64,000 bases of DNA from Phytopythium helicoides (Eukaryota; Oomycota; Peronosporomycetes; Pythiales; Pythiaceae): contig JANFNE010000049.1 in assembly GCA_024867545.1 (NCBI GenBank), forward strand, positions 62,001 through 126,000, in the 5' to 3' direction. The translations under genes were made by a program, and so were the position numbers. Below the pieces are notes generated by a model. The model searched no databases, was not told the DNA's origin, and saw only the letters and a list, made by a program, of their open reading frames with translations. This document shows, piece after piece, positions 21,574 to 32,372 of this stretch. Position 1 is the stretch's first letter, and each line of letters begins with the position of its first letter.

Positions 21574-21876
21574 CTAGCACTTTTGGTAGGGCTCGTTGTC
21601 GATGCACTGTGTGCGGTTGCGGCACCACTGTCGGATCCAGCGGATGAAGTAGTAGGTCAGGATGAAGGCGATGATCGCGGCGATGATACCGACGACCACT
21701 TGCCATGAAAGGTGGATGTCGCCAAAGAAGTAGAAGTGTGTGCTCGACGAGGAAGAGCGACCAGAGGAGCGACCCGAGGAGCCTCGGAGTTCTTGAAAGA
21801 CGATTTCGCTGAGAGACCCAGACCCAGAGCCAATGCTGGAGCTGGAAGCCGTCGACTGAAAGCGGAGCAGGGTCAT
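21574..21876 (-). CDS. Family C small membrane protein, left copy
   Basis: A 100-residue ORF from the ATG at 21876 (MTLLRFQSTASSSS). A Ser/Gly-rich N-terminal half with repeated SSGRSSG is followed by HFYFFGDIHLSW at the membrane edge and one span (VVVGIIAAIIAFILTYYFI). The basic tail RWIRQWCRNRTQ ends NEPYQKC. An initiator-like CTCACTTTCAAAACTT lies just upstream. The copy at 31336-31653 is nearly identical, with in-frame Ser-codon indels, and a diverged third copy is at 34126-34497. Function unknown. Confidence 0.68.
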   Translation of the reverse strand: MTLLRFQSTASSSSIGSGSGSLSEIVFQELRGSSGRSSGRSSSSSTHFYFFGDIHLSWQVVVGIIAAIIAFILTYYFIRWIRQWCRNRTQCIDNEPYQKC

Positions 21877-22204
21877 GCACTGAAGGCGGAAGTTTTGAAA
21901 GTGAGACGAGCAAAGCCGTCAAGCGAGTCAAGCGAGTCAAGCATAGCGGGTGACCTTCGAGGCAAAATATCCATCCTTGATGATATTGGCCCGGCAATGT
22001 GCGACTGGTGGAAACATATCCAGCGAGAATGGATACATCGTTGGCAACTCGCCAAGACGAGTGAAGGTTGGGAAAGTATCCGTCTTGCATGCGTGCGGAG
22101 TGGTGTGGCTTGGATTGCCGCAACCGTGCAGGTGGCGAGGCACCACACTCAAAAGCCCGACTTGTCCGAAGCTAGATCCTCGACCCCGCTTCAAAACCAA
22201 TCCC

Positions 22205-22365
22205 CTTGAACCTGCAGGGTACATGTTTGGACTTGACGCGAAAAGAACCAGGAGGCAGTCCCAATCATATCTTCGCCTGTTTGCTCATGTAGCACCCGCA
22301 CTGGTGGTCGGCCGATGCGAATCCTTTACACCATTATCGTAGAAATGGAATGGACGCAGGAATGG
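22205..22365 (-). repeat. Upstream element shared with 33390-33545
   Basis: The minus strand here (containing GACTGCCTCCTGGTTCTTTT and CGCATCGGCCGACC) matches 33390-33545 on the plus strand. Both lie upstream of a family C gene. The right-arm family C gene at 31336 lacks it, showing that the arms were joined at the TTTTGAAGCGGGG edge. Confidence 0.65.
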
Positions 22366-22848
22366 AAACAGCTAAATGCATTATGCTTGAAGAATCGCTG
22401 AACGTTCGCCTCAAGCAACCATGCACCGATATTTGCTTCAAAGGGCTGAGGGCAAAGGACGTGTGCCCCAGCGCTCTATGAACATTTCACAGGCGGTTGG
22501 AGCGCTCTCTGCTTGCCGACTTGCGGCATTCATCGAGGTTTTGTGGCATAGTAAAAGCAAGTCCCGCCGCGGCTCCATACTGAAACCTAGTGTGCGTGTC
22601 TCCGACTCCCGTAAAGGTCAGCCACGCCCATCATTATTTATTATAACAGTTACATTTACATATGAATGTCTTTATACATTGTATGAAAACAGAAAAATGA
22701 AGAATTTATAAAGGCCAAGACCGTTGAACCGGCTACTCGTTCTGGAACTCTCGAGTCGCGCGTAGCTGCTCGCGCATCTTGGTGTTAGATCGTCACCAGT
22801 CGGTCTCAGTTGCCAACTCTCTCCCCAGAGCCCAATTCAAGCCTCGCC
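22366..22848. other. Intergenic, A/T-rich
   Basis: A/T-rich stretch at 22620-22710. Upstream flank of the small secreted protein gene. No gene is seen. Confidence 0.45.
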
Positions 22849-23049
22849 ATGCGTTTCCTGCTGATCCTCGCGGCTCTCGTGGCCGTCGCCAGCGCCTCGG
22901 GCCTTGAGACCGACCCTTACACGCTCCCAAACGGCACGGTGGTGGACCCCACGACCGCCGAAGGCGCCGCGGCCGCGGAGGAGCGCTCCACCGACTCCAT
23001 CTACACGACGCTGTCGCACGACAGCCCCATGGCCGGCATGGGCCACTAG
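22849..23049 (+). CDS. Small secreted protein, 66 residues
   Basis: The ATG at 22849 opens a 66-residue ORF with a clear signal peptide (MRFLLILAALVAVASA, cleavage expected after ASA). The mature part is about 49 residues with one N-glycosylation site (NGT), many Ala, Thr and acidic residues, and no Cys. It ends SPMAGMGH. There is no RxLR or other known effector motif and no domain I recognise. It lies convergent with ATG4. It could be a wall or apoplastic peptide. Confidence 0.6.
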   Translation: MRFLLILAALVAVASASGLETDPYTLPNGTVVDPTTAEGAAAAEERSTDSIYTTLSHDSPMAGMGH

Positions 23050-23439
23050 TTGCGCCAGTAAACTGCGACGCGGAGCTGATGCGTCGTCTCCAACATGTGT
23101 GAGGCGACCGCCAAATGCATGAATCAATGAAATGAATGTGATGCAGACTGTTGGTGCGCTTGATGTTCGTTTGAGCTGGTTGGCTTTGCGGTCTTTGAGC
23201 TTCGGTAGACTTTGCGTGGCTGTTCTATCGATGGCCGATGCCAAGCGCGACTTGGTGTCGAAGGCTGACTCTTGACAGTCGACCTGATATGAACTGAACC
23301 TGCAGCTCATCGCCAGGCATCCCTAGACGGCGACAACTGTCCATTCTTCCATGCTGCAGTATTCACGAGCGCGCCAAGGAGTTTTCTTGTAGGTAGGTTG
23401 TACTTTATTGGTTACACGCAGGTCGCCCGCTCGGCGAGA

Positions 23440-24799
23440 TCAAATGAGCACGTAGTCTTCGTCGTCGTCGTCGCTCGGCGCATCCTCGTTCATCGAGTCG
23501 CCGGACAGACAGTCAGCCAGCATGTCTCCCACCGAGTTGGCCCCATAGTCCGGTCGGTGCGACGCGACCGAGAACGGACACATCCCCTCGGCCTCTTCCT
23601 CCAGCCGCTTCACGCGCTCGCAAAAGTCCAGGTAGTCGGCCCGGTCCTGGCACAAAAACCCGAGCGCCAACGACGGATCAATGCTCTGTACGTTCATCAC
23701 CAACGGCCGCGACGAATGCACCGTGCGAAGGTGGGTCTGTCATCGCACCCAGTAAAGTCAGTTGTCAGGATTCATTAGGGCCATCGCACTCCAACCACCG
23801 TACCGCAGTCGGAAATGACGCGTTCACCTCCGTGGTCTGCTGCACCTCATGCGGATCCAGCAGGTGCAACTGGTCTTGCTGGGAGCCCACAAAATAGACC
23901 GAATGACCCTTCTTGCCGCCAATGATGCCGACGCTCTGCGGAAATGCGAACGTCTGCTCCAGCGCTGGCACGTAGCTCGCATTGAGCTGGTCCAGTCCGA
24001 GACGCAGCGGGATCAAAATCAGCAGCGCCGTGGCCCACTCTCGCTCCTCGTCGTGCTCCGGCGGGTTCAGTAACGGATCAAAGAACGCCGGCGCGTCCTC
24101 GTTGCCTTTATCCGGCACGCTCGTCTTTTCCTCGCGCTTCGATTCGCTGTCTGTGTTGGCATCGCCGTCGACGTGCGAGACGCACAGCTTCATGACGTCG
24201 TCCGAGTACACAACGCCCTCCTGCGGCACGTACATGGCGATTCGCCCGCCGAACTCGCGCCGGTGGAGATTAACGAGGTCGCGCAGCACGAGCGCCGCGG
24301 TGGTTGGGCCGTACCACTCGCCCGGCAGCTTGTCATACTGCATGCCGAGCTTGACCATGTGGTGGATCGAATAGTAGCACTCGGGCGCGGGCGAGTCTAC
24401 GAACCACCGCAGCAGCGTGACGTATGCGTCCGGGAGCTTGTCGGTGCTAAATCGCGGCACGCGCCAGTCCCTGCCGAGCAGCGTGCGCTTGAGCGCCTGG
24501 CTCAGCAGCATCTGCGCCGTGCGCAGCATGCATCCCCAGCCGGCGTCCGACGTGTACTCGTAGGGCTCCATCTTGGCAAAGTCGCGCCTGTAGGTGAACC
24601 AGAGTATGGACTCGAACATCTCGCGGTAGGCGTCGAGCCCGTGGCTGTCGCTGGGCGTCGAGAAGCGGCGGCCGAGCAGCCAGACGGGGCGAGCCAGCGA
24701 CTGCGGGTCGCCCACGTCCAGCGCCGAGATCCCGTGCGCGAACTGGCTCATGCGCACGAACAGCTCGCCGCCAACCGAGTAGTACCAGTCGTGCGGCAC
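23440..24799 (-). CDS. ATG4: Autophagy cysteine protease ATG4
   Basis: Processes ATG8 and releases it from lipid during autophagy. The main exon runs from an unresolved 5' end beyond 24799 to 23804. An intron at 23737-23803 (GTACGG..ACAG, 67 nt) leads to a last exon at 23736-23440. The catalytic Cys is in DAGWGCMLRTAQM. The GGKKGHSVYFVG block and the DPH motif (LLDPHEVQ) follow in order. The second exon carries SIDPSLALGFLCQD, conserved in ATG4. The C-terminus is acidic and ends DEDYVLI, an LIR-like Y-x-x-I that could bind ATG8. The frame extends upstream of 24799 without an ATG before an in-frame stop near 24948, so a short 5' exon or an indel must supply the start. Confidence 0.88.
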
Positions 24800-24949
24800 C
24801 TGCAGCGCCGAGGAGAGCGCCTGCGAGGCCGACTCGATCGCCGCGGGGAGCGCGAGCGCCTCTATCTCTCTCCACGCCCAGCGCCGGAGCCGGAGCCGCG
24901 GCGCGATCTCTGCGGGTGGAGGGCGGAGCGCTGGCGTGTGCGGCGGTCA

Positions 24950-25464
24950 GCGACACCCACCGCGCGGCAGCAACTGGCGGCCAGGAGCGACTCGCAGGCG
25001 CCGACGAGGCCGTCGATCCAGGCAGGCGGCTTTCTCGATGGCCTTTCCGAGAGAAGGAAGGAGGTGGCGGGTTTGGCGGGCTTGCGGGTTTTGGCTACAT
25101 TTGGGGAAGTATGGGGGTGAGTATGGGAGTGGGTCGGGCGGGCGGGTTGGACGGGTTGAGAAAGCCCGCGAGGCCCACTATAGGGGAGGAGTGACGGTCG
25201 TTGAAGAGGTGGTAGACTGGTCACCTCCTGTCGTGGCATTGGCAACGCGAGATCCACTCGACTTGGGACTTGGATGCGTGCTCCGTTCTTCATGTGACTA
25301 GTACTTTGAATGCTGTGCGAGTGGTAACGGGGACGCAGCGAATTAGAAGTCGGACGCAGCGGACGCGACACGGGTGAAAGTTTCGTCCATTTCCACCAGC
25401 ACGACACGACACGTGGGGTGAGCTGCTGCACACCAGGGCCTATCGCAGCCCACGTCACTCGTAG
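24950..25464. other. Intergenic / unresolved 5' end of ATG4
   Basis: Probably contains the first exon or promoter of ATG4. A G-rich stretch of GGG-containing words lies at 25080-25160. I could not place a start codon with a matching splice phase. Confidence 0.4.
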
Positions 25465-26344
25465 CTACAGGTCCATGTCCTCTACTATCCCTGTCGGGAA
25501 CCCTGCTCCGTCGGCGGGCTGCACGCTCGCGCCGGGGGCTCCCGCTTGCAGCTGCTGGATCTTGGACGGGTCCAGCGGATTTACCCCCATTGCGACCCCT
25601 TGCGGTGGCTGACCTTGCGCCATACCGGATGTGGAGCCGTCTCCCACGTTTAAAATGACCCAAACGGGATCCCCAAAGAAACCCTGAGGCGATCGCAGCC
25701 GCCAGCTGCCAGCATACGATCCCACCGCGTCTGGGAGCTGCAGCGCCGCGTGAATATCTATCCGCTCGCCTGGCGCTGCGCTAACAGGAACATGCTCGGG
25801 GGCGTTGAAGCTTGAGCCCTGTGCAAAAACCAGCGCTGTCCCTGCAGGCCATGGCGTGCTGCCTGTGTTTACATACGTCCATTGCTGCCGAGTCGGAGCA
25901 CGCAGCTCACACTGTCAGAATCTTCAGGATCCACAAATGCAGCCAGGCTGCACGCAGACTCACCATATTGATAGACGCGCCAGGCGCAAACAGCATGCTC
26001 TGTGACTGGGACAAGTCGCTGATAAAGTGCGCTTGTAGGTCCACCGGCGCGTTGGCAAAATCGTTCACGGGTGCGGGGGTTCCGTCGCCGTCGTCCATGT
26101 CTAGGTCGTCACTGGGAGCAGCAGCTACAGGTGCGGGCCGGCTGCTAAAGTAGGATCCTCCGTCCTGCGCCTCCATGGTGCCCAGGTACATATTGACGGC
26201 CGTCTCGACGTTCCAGTTCGACGACTCGAGGAAGAACGCGGCCGTCTCACTGTCGACCTGAAGCAGGTACGCGAACTGGTCCACGAGCTCGTCGTGGTCG
26301 CTGGTCGTGATGCTCTGGAACATCTGCAGCAGCTCGTCCGCCAT
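25465..26344 (-). CDS. UBA-like plus FW (NBR1-type) domain protein, ILRUN-like
   Basis: Two exons: 26344-25964 and 25911-25465, with a 53-nt intron (GTGAGT..GACAG). The product is 275 residues. The N-terminus (about 1-55) is a UBA-like fold of the TAP-C type (LLQVDSETAAFFLESSNWNV). A Pro/acidic linker follows. The second exon holds an FW domain as in NBR1 and human ILRUN/C6orf106. Its markers are the TPWPAGTALVFAQG strand, GSYAGSWRLRSPQGFFGDP and PVWVILNV. It ends with a Pro/Gln-rich tail. In animals ILRUN modulates p300 and antiviral transcription, while the FW domain of NBR1 serves selective autophagy. Which role applies here is not clear. It sits next to ATG4 on the same strand. Confidence 0.82.
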
Positions 26345-26870
26345 GGTCGCCTCAATCTCTGCGCCAGCGCATTGACAAGCAAGCCGCCTCGTCAGCCTTC
26401 CCCCCTCCGTAACTCGGCCAAAATGGCGCCAAAACCGCCCAAATTACACCCTCCGACGCGCCAGAACGCGCTCAACACACCTGCGCAGCGCTCTCCTCGT
26501 CCCCAGCGCTTCCAGCGCGCGTGCAGACCCGCGAATGCAGCGAACGTCCGCGCCGCGCCAAGCCCGCGAACTTTCTCTTCCAACGTCGAAGAATGCATAG
26601 TTCATCCAAGTCGCAGCCCCGCGCTCTATTCGGGCGTCTCATCCACCTTCGCGCAACCTTCTCTCCACCTTCGTGCGACAAGCATGTTGAACTTGAAGAG
26701 ACGCGATCCCTTCGCAAACCAATGGAGCGCAAGCGTATCTCTCGCGCAACCTGCGGCAGATCGCGATCTTGGCGCACGTCCTGCGCCGCCAGCGCCACTT
26801 GCGCTTTCGCCCGGCGCCAACCAGCAGCTCCGCGCGCTCCTCCGCTCTCTCCCAGTGCCAAAAAATCCCC
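26345..26870. other. Divergent promoter region
   Basis: About 530 nt between two genes read away from each other, the ILRUN-like gene and the amidinotransferase gene. It may serve as a bidirectional promoter. Confidence 0.45.
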
Positions 26871-28255
26871 ATGGCGCCGACGCTCCAACTCGCGGCGCGG
26901 GCCGTCGCGCCGTCGCTGCTGCTGGCCAAGTCGCCAGCCATTCGCTCGGCTGCTGGCGCTGCGTTGCGAGCGTTCTCGGCGAGCAGTGGGAAGACGCCGA
27001 TCGTCAACTCGCACAACGAGTGGGACCCGCTCGAGGAGGTGATCGTGGGCCGCGTGGAAGGCGCGACGATCCCCGAGTGGCACGTGGCTGGCAAGGCCGT
27101 GTGGCCCAGCAAGTGGTGGGAGATGTACAAGACCAAGAGCGGCCAGCAGTTCCCGCAGGAGCTCATGGAAGGCGCCGCCAAGGAGCTAGACTACCTGGCG
27201 GAGGTGCTGCGCGGCGAGGGTGTCATTGTGCGCCGGCCAGAGGCCAAGACCGGAGACTTTGACCAGCCTGTGCAGACGCCGGACTTCCGCAGCAAGTCGC
27301 AGCTGTACGCGGCCATGCCCCGAGACGTGCTCATCGTCTTTGGCAATGAGATACTTGAGGCGCCCATGGCCTGGCGCTCGCGATACTTTGAGTTTCGACC
27401 CTACCGGAAGCTCATCAAGGAGTACTTCCAGGTACGCAGTGGCTCTGCGTTGTCCTGCGAGCTTCATGAACGTTCTCTCATGGTGCTTTTGATGTGTCTT
27501 TTGCAGAAAGGAGCCAAGTGGACGGCGGCACCCAAGCCTCAGATGAGCGACGAGCTGTACAACGAGGACTGGAAGGCTGAGAGCGGCACATTCAACGTAC
27601 GTTTGACGAACTTGCTGGTCCGAGGACTGTAAAGTAGCACTGATAGTCCGTGTACGCAACCAGTCGGTCGTGACCGAGTTCGAGCCGACCTTCGACGCTG
27701 CCGAGTTCACGCGCATGGGCCGCGACATCTTCACGCAGCGCAGCCAAGTGACGAACGAGTTCGGCATCGAGTGGCTGCGCCGGCACCTGGGCGAGGACTA
27801 CCGCATTCACGTGCTTGACTTCCAGGACCGCAATGCCATGCACATTGATGGCACGTTTGTGCCGCTCATGCCCGGCAAGCTGCTAGCAAACCCATTCCGC
27901 CCGTGCATCACGGGCCGCCCCGTCAAGACGTACTCGTACAAGGGCAAGGACTACGAGTACCGCCTTCCGGAGATGTTCAAGGGCTGGGAGGTGTTTGTTG
28001 CCCCCGAGCCGGAGCTCTCGGCGTCGCACCCGCTGTTCTTCACGAGCCCCTGGACGGCGACGTGCAATGTGCTAGTGCTGCGTCCAGGGCACAGTCATCG
28101 TTGAGGCGCACGAGAAGCGCGCGCAGCAGTGCTTCAAAGACTGGGGCTTCGAGGTCATCCCGGTGCCGTTCCGCAACTTCATGCCATTCGGCGGCTCGTT
28201 CCACTGCGCCACGTGTGATGTGCGTCGCACCGGCACGCTGCAGTCGTACTTTTGA
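26871..28255 (+). CDS. L-arginine:glycine amidinotransferase, mitochondrial
   Basis: Transfers an amidino group from arginine to glycine to make guanidinoacetate and ornithine. Exons are 26871-27431, 27507-27596 and 27664-28255; the introns begin GTACGC and GTACGT. The start MAPTLQLAARAVAPSLLLAK is rich in Ala, Arg and Ser, as for a mitochondrial presequence. Conserved blocks are NEWDPLEEVIVGR, MPRDVLIVFGNEILEAPMAW, RSQVTNEFGIEWLRRHLG and MHIDGTF. The catalytic Cys region is FHCATCDVRRTGTLQSYF. One extra base near 28091 (after LVLRPG) shifts the last 55 codons; reading past it gives 413 residues, close to the animal enzyme. Given the clean conservation on both sides, I take this as an indel error. 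Confidence 0.88.
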
Positions 28256-29406
28256 GCGCGCGCGAGCCCGATAGAAGGACTGCCGTCTTCATAGTGGCGT
28301 TGCTCGTATCCGACGAGCTTTTGACCTCTTGAACAAGTAAATACACTCCGGCCAGACCGTGACGCATGCTCTTGACGGTGATGCTGTTGGCTGTGGTGCG
28401 AATGGTTGGATCCGCAGTGACCTTTCAAGATCCAGGACCATGGTGCTCTGGTCATGGCGTCATGGCAAGCAGCAGGCGTCAGGTTTTGTAGGAGGAATTT
28501 CGTCCATCGATCTGTTCTCAAGCAAATCCAGTCACATCTACAGCAACCTCCTGTGCTGCGAGATTGGAGCACGTCACGGTATACCACGCCACCTCACCAA
28601 CCAATGCTCAACCTGAGCATGCAGTCGCTGCATGGATACCTTCCCGACTCGTCGATGTTTATCCATCTCTCTTGCTGGTTTTTGACAGCAGACGAGCTGA
28701 GTATCTCGCAAGGTGGAAGAAGGCGGCTTTAAGCATGAAGATCTTCGCGGCCAGCATACGCTCCTGCTCCATCGTTCCAGCTCTATCATATTTCCCGCTG
28801 TATCACTAGACTTGAGTGTGCTGTAGTGAGCGCTGCGGTCAAGCGCAGTCTGTCAATGACGAACCGAACCAAAAGCATGAAGCAGCTCCAGAGTCTACTG
28901 CCGATAGCAACATCAGCAGATCGACAGTATTGCAGCAGACAACAAGCATCCATCCAATTCATCGAGAGGCATCATGAATGCACCGAGGGTTTGCATTTGA
29001 CTGACGGGCTGTCAGTGACAGTGGTCTGTCGATTCACGCGACATGAGAACACACGTGTTTTGTATGTGGCTAGATCTAGAACTATTCCACCCGCGCGTTG
29101 AAGTCTCGCAAGATGCGTGTGAGTGAATGAAAGATTAGCTGGTGGTTGAAAGGAGTCAACGAGTGACTGAAAGAAGTGGTGGAACTTTCCTTCTCTGCCA
29201 GGTCGGCTCGCCTCACCCCCGCGGCCTCGTGGTCTCGCTCGCCACTTCCGAATCCGCCGGCTCCAGCACAGACGACGGCCGCAGCGACACGGCACTAGCG
29301 AAGTTGCAGCACGCGCAGGTAAGCGACATGGAGTATGAAGTGGTAGGCGCTGTAACTGACAACTGGATAGAGAGCTGGAGGCGGTCTGGGGCGTCAGCAC
29401 ATGACA
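28256..29406. other. Intergenic with decayed repeat copies
   Basis: Two stretches (about 28390-28470 and 28560-28660) resemble the region upstream of the third family C gene (about 33640-33720 and 33725-33800), including the word TTTCAAGATCCA. They look like old decayed copies of a repeat. No gene is supported. The last part (29190-29400) leads into the minisatellite. Confidence 0.45.
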
Positions 29407-30527
29407 CGTCGCTCGTCGAGTACGAGTCGATGAAGGCGGCCGTCGTGAGAGACGACTCGGCTCGCTCGCTCACTCACTCTGTTGCTGACCGGCCAGACTC
29501 GCTCCCCCATTGCGAGAAGACCCAGCACACGACGCGTCGCTCGTCGAGTACGAGTCGATGAAGGTGGCCATCGTGAGAGACGACTCGGTTCGCTCGCTCA
29601 CTCACTCTGTTGCTGACCGGCCAGACTCGCTCCCCCATTGCGAGAAGACCCAGCACACGACGCGTCGCTCGTCGAGTACGAGTCGATGAAGGTGGCCGTC
29701 GTGAGAGACGACTCGGCTCGCTCGCTCACTCACTCTGTTGCTGACCGGCCAGACTCGCTCCCCCATTGCGAGAAGACCCAGCACACGACGCGTCGCTCGT
29801 CGAGTACGAGTCGATGAAGGTGGCCGTCGTGAGAGACGACTCGGCTCGCTCGCTCACTCACTCTGTTGCTGACCGGCCAGACTCGCTCCCCCATTGCGAG
29901 AAGACCCAGCACACGACGCGTCGCTCGTCGAGTACGAGTCGATGAAGGTGGCCGTCGTGAGAGACGACTCGGCTCGCTCGCTCACTCACTCTGTTGCTGA
30001 CCGGCCAGACTCGCTCCCCCATTGCGAGAAGACCCAGCACACGACGCGTCGCTCGTCGAGTACGAGTCGATGAAGGTGGCCGTCGTGAGAGACGACTCGG
30101 CTCGCTCGCTCACTCACTCTGTTGCTGACCGGCCAGACTCGCTCCCCCATTGCGAGAAGACCCAGCACACGACGCGTCGCTCGTCGAGTACGAGTCGATG
30201 AAGGTGGCCGTCGTGAGAGACGACTCGGCTCGCTCGCTCACTCACTCTGTTGCTGACCGGCCAGACTCACTCCCCCATTGCGAGAAGACCCAGCACACGA
30301 CGCGTCGCTCGTCGAGTACGAGTCGATGAAGGTGGCCGTCGTGAGAGACGACTCGGTTCGCTCGCTCACTCACTCTGTTGCTGACCGGCCAGACTCGCTC
30401 CCCCATTGCGAGAAGACCCAGCACACGACGCGTCGCTCGTCGAGTACGAGTCGATGAAGGTGGCCGTCGTGAGAGACGACTCGGCTCGCTCGCTCACTCA
30501 CTCTGTTGCTGACCGGCCAGACTCGCG
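29407..30527 (+). repeat. Minisatellite, 128-bp unit, nearly nine copies
   Basis: The word TCGTCGAGTACGAGTCGATG recurs every 128 nt at about 29412, 29540, 29668, 29796, 29924, 30052, 30180, 30308 and 30436. Units are almost identical: the first has AAGGCGGCC where the rest have AAGGTGGCC, and a few single C/T or G/A changes occur. The plus strand keeps a partial frame (SLVEYESMK, VVRDDSARSLTHS). A diverged single copy exists in inverted orientation at about 54215-54300. Confidence 0.92.
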
Positions 30528-31011
30528 TAGCTCGCCGCTTTTGCCTCCATTGTTCGTACCTGCACTGCCACAGCGACGCCTTGTGTAGTTGTAGTGGCCG
30601 GGTTTACCCGGCTAAGGTGGTGGTTCCCGAATTTTCGGTTCTGCGGTGGAAGATTTGTTCTGCTTTTGTTCCTACTTGTCGAGGACGTTCCGGTGCGGAA
30701 GGCGATCTCCAGACGCGATCACATTGCTCTTGGCGTTCGCGACATGAATCAGCACTATCCTGTTGTGGTGCAAAACTGCTTTGGAAGAAGCGTACTGCCA
30801 CTGACCAAGTTCAAGAGCGGTGATGCTATTATCACTTGAAATAGTGAGACAACATCAGCTGCCAGGTTCTGAGACGCGAGACTCGACGGCTACCACTCGC
30901 AATCGATATTTAGTGTGTCTGCTAGCATTGAGCACCAACTACTGTAGCAAGTCGTGGAGACACCGCCGCATGATGCCTCCTCATCCGCCTTTGCCTGCAC
31001 GTCTGGACACC
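30528..31011. other. Intergenic with a dispersed repeat
   Basis: From about 30880 to 31011 this matches 36670-36810 on the same strand (shared words CTACTGTAGCAAG, TTGCCTGCACGTC/TTGTCTGCACGTC). No gene is supported. Confidence 0.5.
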
Positions 31012-31335
31012 TCTTTTGAAGCGGGGCCGGGGATCTAGCTTCGGACAAGTCGGACATTTATTTCCGTTTGGTGCCTCGCCACCTGCACGATCGCGGCAAT
31101 CCAAGCGACACCACTGCGCATGCATGCAAGATGGATATTTTCCCAACCTTCACTCGTCATGGCGAGTTGCCAACGATGTATCCATTTTCGCTGAATATGT
31201 TTCCACCAGTCGCACATTGCCGGGCCAATACCGATAAGGGTGGATTTTGCTTCGAAGGTCGCCCGCCGTGCTTGACTCGCTTGACTCGCTTGACGGCTCT
31301 GCTCGTCTCACTTTCAAAACTTCCGCCTTCAGTGC

Positions 31336-31653
31336 ATGACCCTGCTCCGCTTTCAGTCGACGGCTTCCAGCTCCAGTTCCAGCTTTGGCTCTGGGTCTGG
31401 GTCTCTCAGCGACATCGTCTTTCAAGAACTCCGAGCCTCTTCGGGTCGCTCCTCAGGTCGCTCTTCAAGTACCTCCTCGTCGAGCACACACTTCTACTTC
31501 TTTGGCGACGTCCACCTCTCATGGCAAGTGGTCGTCGGTATCATTGCGGCAATCATCGCCTTCATCCTGACCTACTACTTCATCCGCTGGATCCGCCAGT
31601 GGCGCCGCAACCGCACACAGTGCATCGACAACGAGCCCTACCAAAAGTGCTAG
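31336..31653 (+). CDS. Family C small membrane protein, right copy
   Basis: A 105-residue ORF from the ATG at 31336 (MTLLRFQSTASSS). Nearly the same as the left copy at 21574-21876. Differences are mostly extra Ser codons in the Ser-rich N-terminal half, all in frame, and Cys to Arg in the tail (RQWRRNRTQ). The span and the NEPYQKC end are unchanged. An initiator-like CTCACTTTCAAAACTT is at 31307-31322. An AATAAA word at about 31723 could be a poly(A) signal. Confidence 0.7.
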   Translation: MTLLRFQSTASSSSSSFGSGSGSLSDIVFQELRASSGRSSGRSSSTSSSSTHFYFFGDVHLSWQVVVGIIAAIIAFILTYYFIRWIRQWRRNRTQCIDNEPYQKC

Positions 31654-32050
31654 GCAACTCCAGCGATTGCTATCGATAGCAGCATCGATGGCTCGGTTGT
31701 ATCAAAACAAACACTAGACTTCAATAAATAGAAATCCTTAGAATGCATCAGGCATTGGCTTTCCGTGTTGCGTTTAGTGTGGGCACAACGATTGTTCGAC
31801 ACTCGCCAGACATTCCTGCCGCATTTAGCTTCACCCGCACGAAAGTCTATGCGTGACCGGCAACAGTTGTCTACACGCGCGCTGACGAGTGCAGAGGACT
31901 GGAATGCGCTGTTCGAACAGAGAGCGTCGGGTTCTAATGCACCAGTGGTTAAATTTTGTCGATGTGTGCAACTCCGACAACTCCAGTACGACCTGGATTC
32001 TGGCGAGAGTTTACTAGTTTTGACTCACATGACCTGGATGTGGGTTCTGT

Positions 32051-32071
32051 GCTCCTCACTTTCCATTTCGC
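32051..32071 (+). promoter_or_regulatory. Initiator-like element for family D, right copy
   Basis: Reads GCTCCTCACTTTCCATTTCGC, identical to the element in the left arm. It lies about 60-80 nt upstream of the proposed ATG at 32130. Confidence 0.5.
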
Positions 32072-32129
32072 TAGCAAGTGCTCCCGCGTCCAACAAGCCG
32101 TGAGCATTCCCAGTCATCTCTCCAACGCC

Positions 32130-32372
32130 ATGGTCAATTCCACCTCGGACTCTGGCTCCACCTCAGGCATCGCTGCCGAGCTCCGTGCCTCCGCAGCTTA
32201 CCTCAGTGATACCGCCAGTACGGACTCAGGTCTTTCGACAGGAGCTGTTATTGGCATCGTGATTGCCACCATACTCCTCAGTTCTATCGTCGCCTACATT
32301 CGCTGGAAGTTCCGACACAAAAACTGCGAACATTGCCGCCACCGAACCTTCTGGTACTACTTCTGCTGCTAG
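32130..32372 (+). CDS. Family D small membrane protein, right copy
   Basis: An 80-residue ORF from the ATG at 32130 (MVNSTSDSGSTSG). The ATG used in the left copy has become GTG here, so the start has moved ten codons downstream. An earlier in-frame ATG at 31962 exists but precedes the initiator element. The Ser/Thr-rich N-terminus, the span (AVIGIVIATILLSSIVAYI) and the Cys/His/aromatic tail ending FWYYFCC are kept. Function unknown. Confidence 0.6.
   Translation: MVNSTSDSGSTSGIAAELRASAAYLSDTASTDSGLSTGAVIGIVIATILLSSIVAYIRWKFRHKNCEHCRHRTFWYYFCC

Larger units (their letters stand above)
19890..22199 (-). repeat. Left arm of a large inverted duplication
   Basis: Reading leftwards, this stretch carries families C, D, B and E in the same order as 31012-33330 reading rightwards. 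The outer homology edge is sharp at the word TTTTGAAGCGGGG (about 22187-22199 here and 31012-31024 there). By eye the coding parts are about 95 percent identical. The arms are about 2.3 kb and are separated by about 8.8 kb of unrelated genes. Confidence 0.8.

Noticed and set aside
22849..23049. RxLR or Crinkler effector
   Set aside because: A signal peptide is present but no RxLR, dEER or LFLAK motif; only a small secreted protein can be claimed.
29474..30424. Series of identical 60-codon frames on the minus strand of the minisatellite
   Set aside because: They repeat once per unit, have no start context or domain and follow from the repeat itself.
29407..30527. Repeat array considered as CRISPR
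   Set aside because: Units are contiguous 128-bp copies without unique spacers, in a eukaryotic genome; this is a minisatellite.
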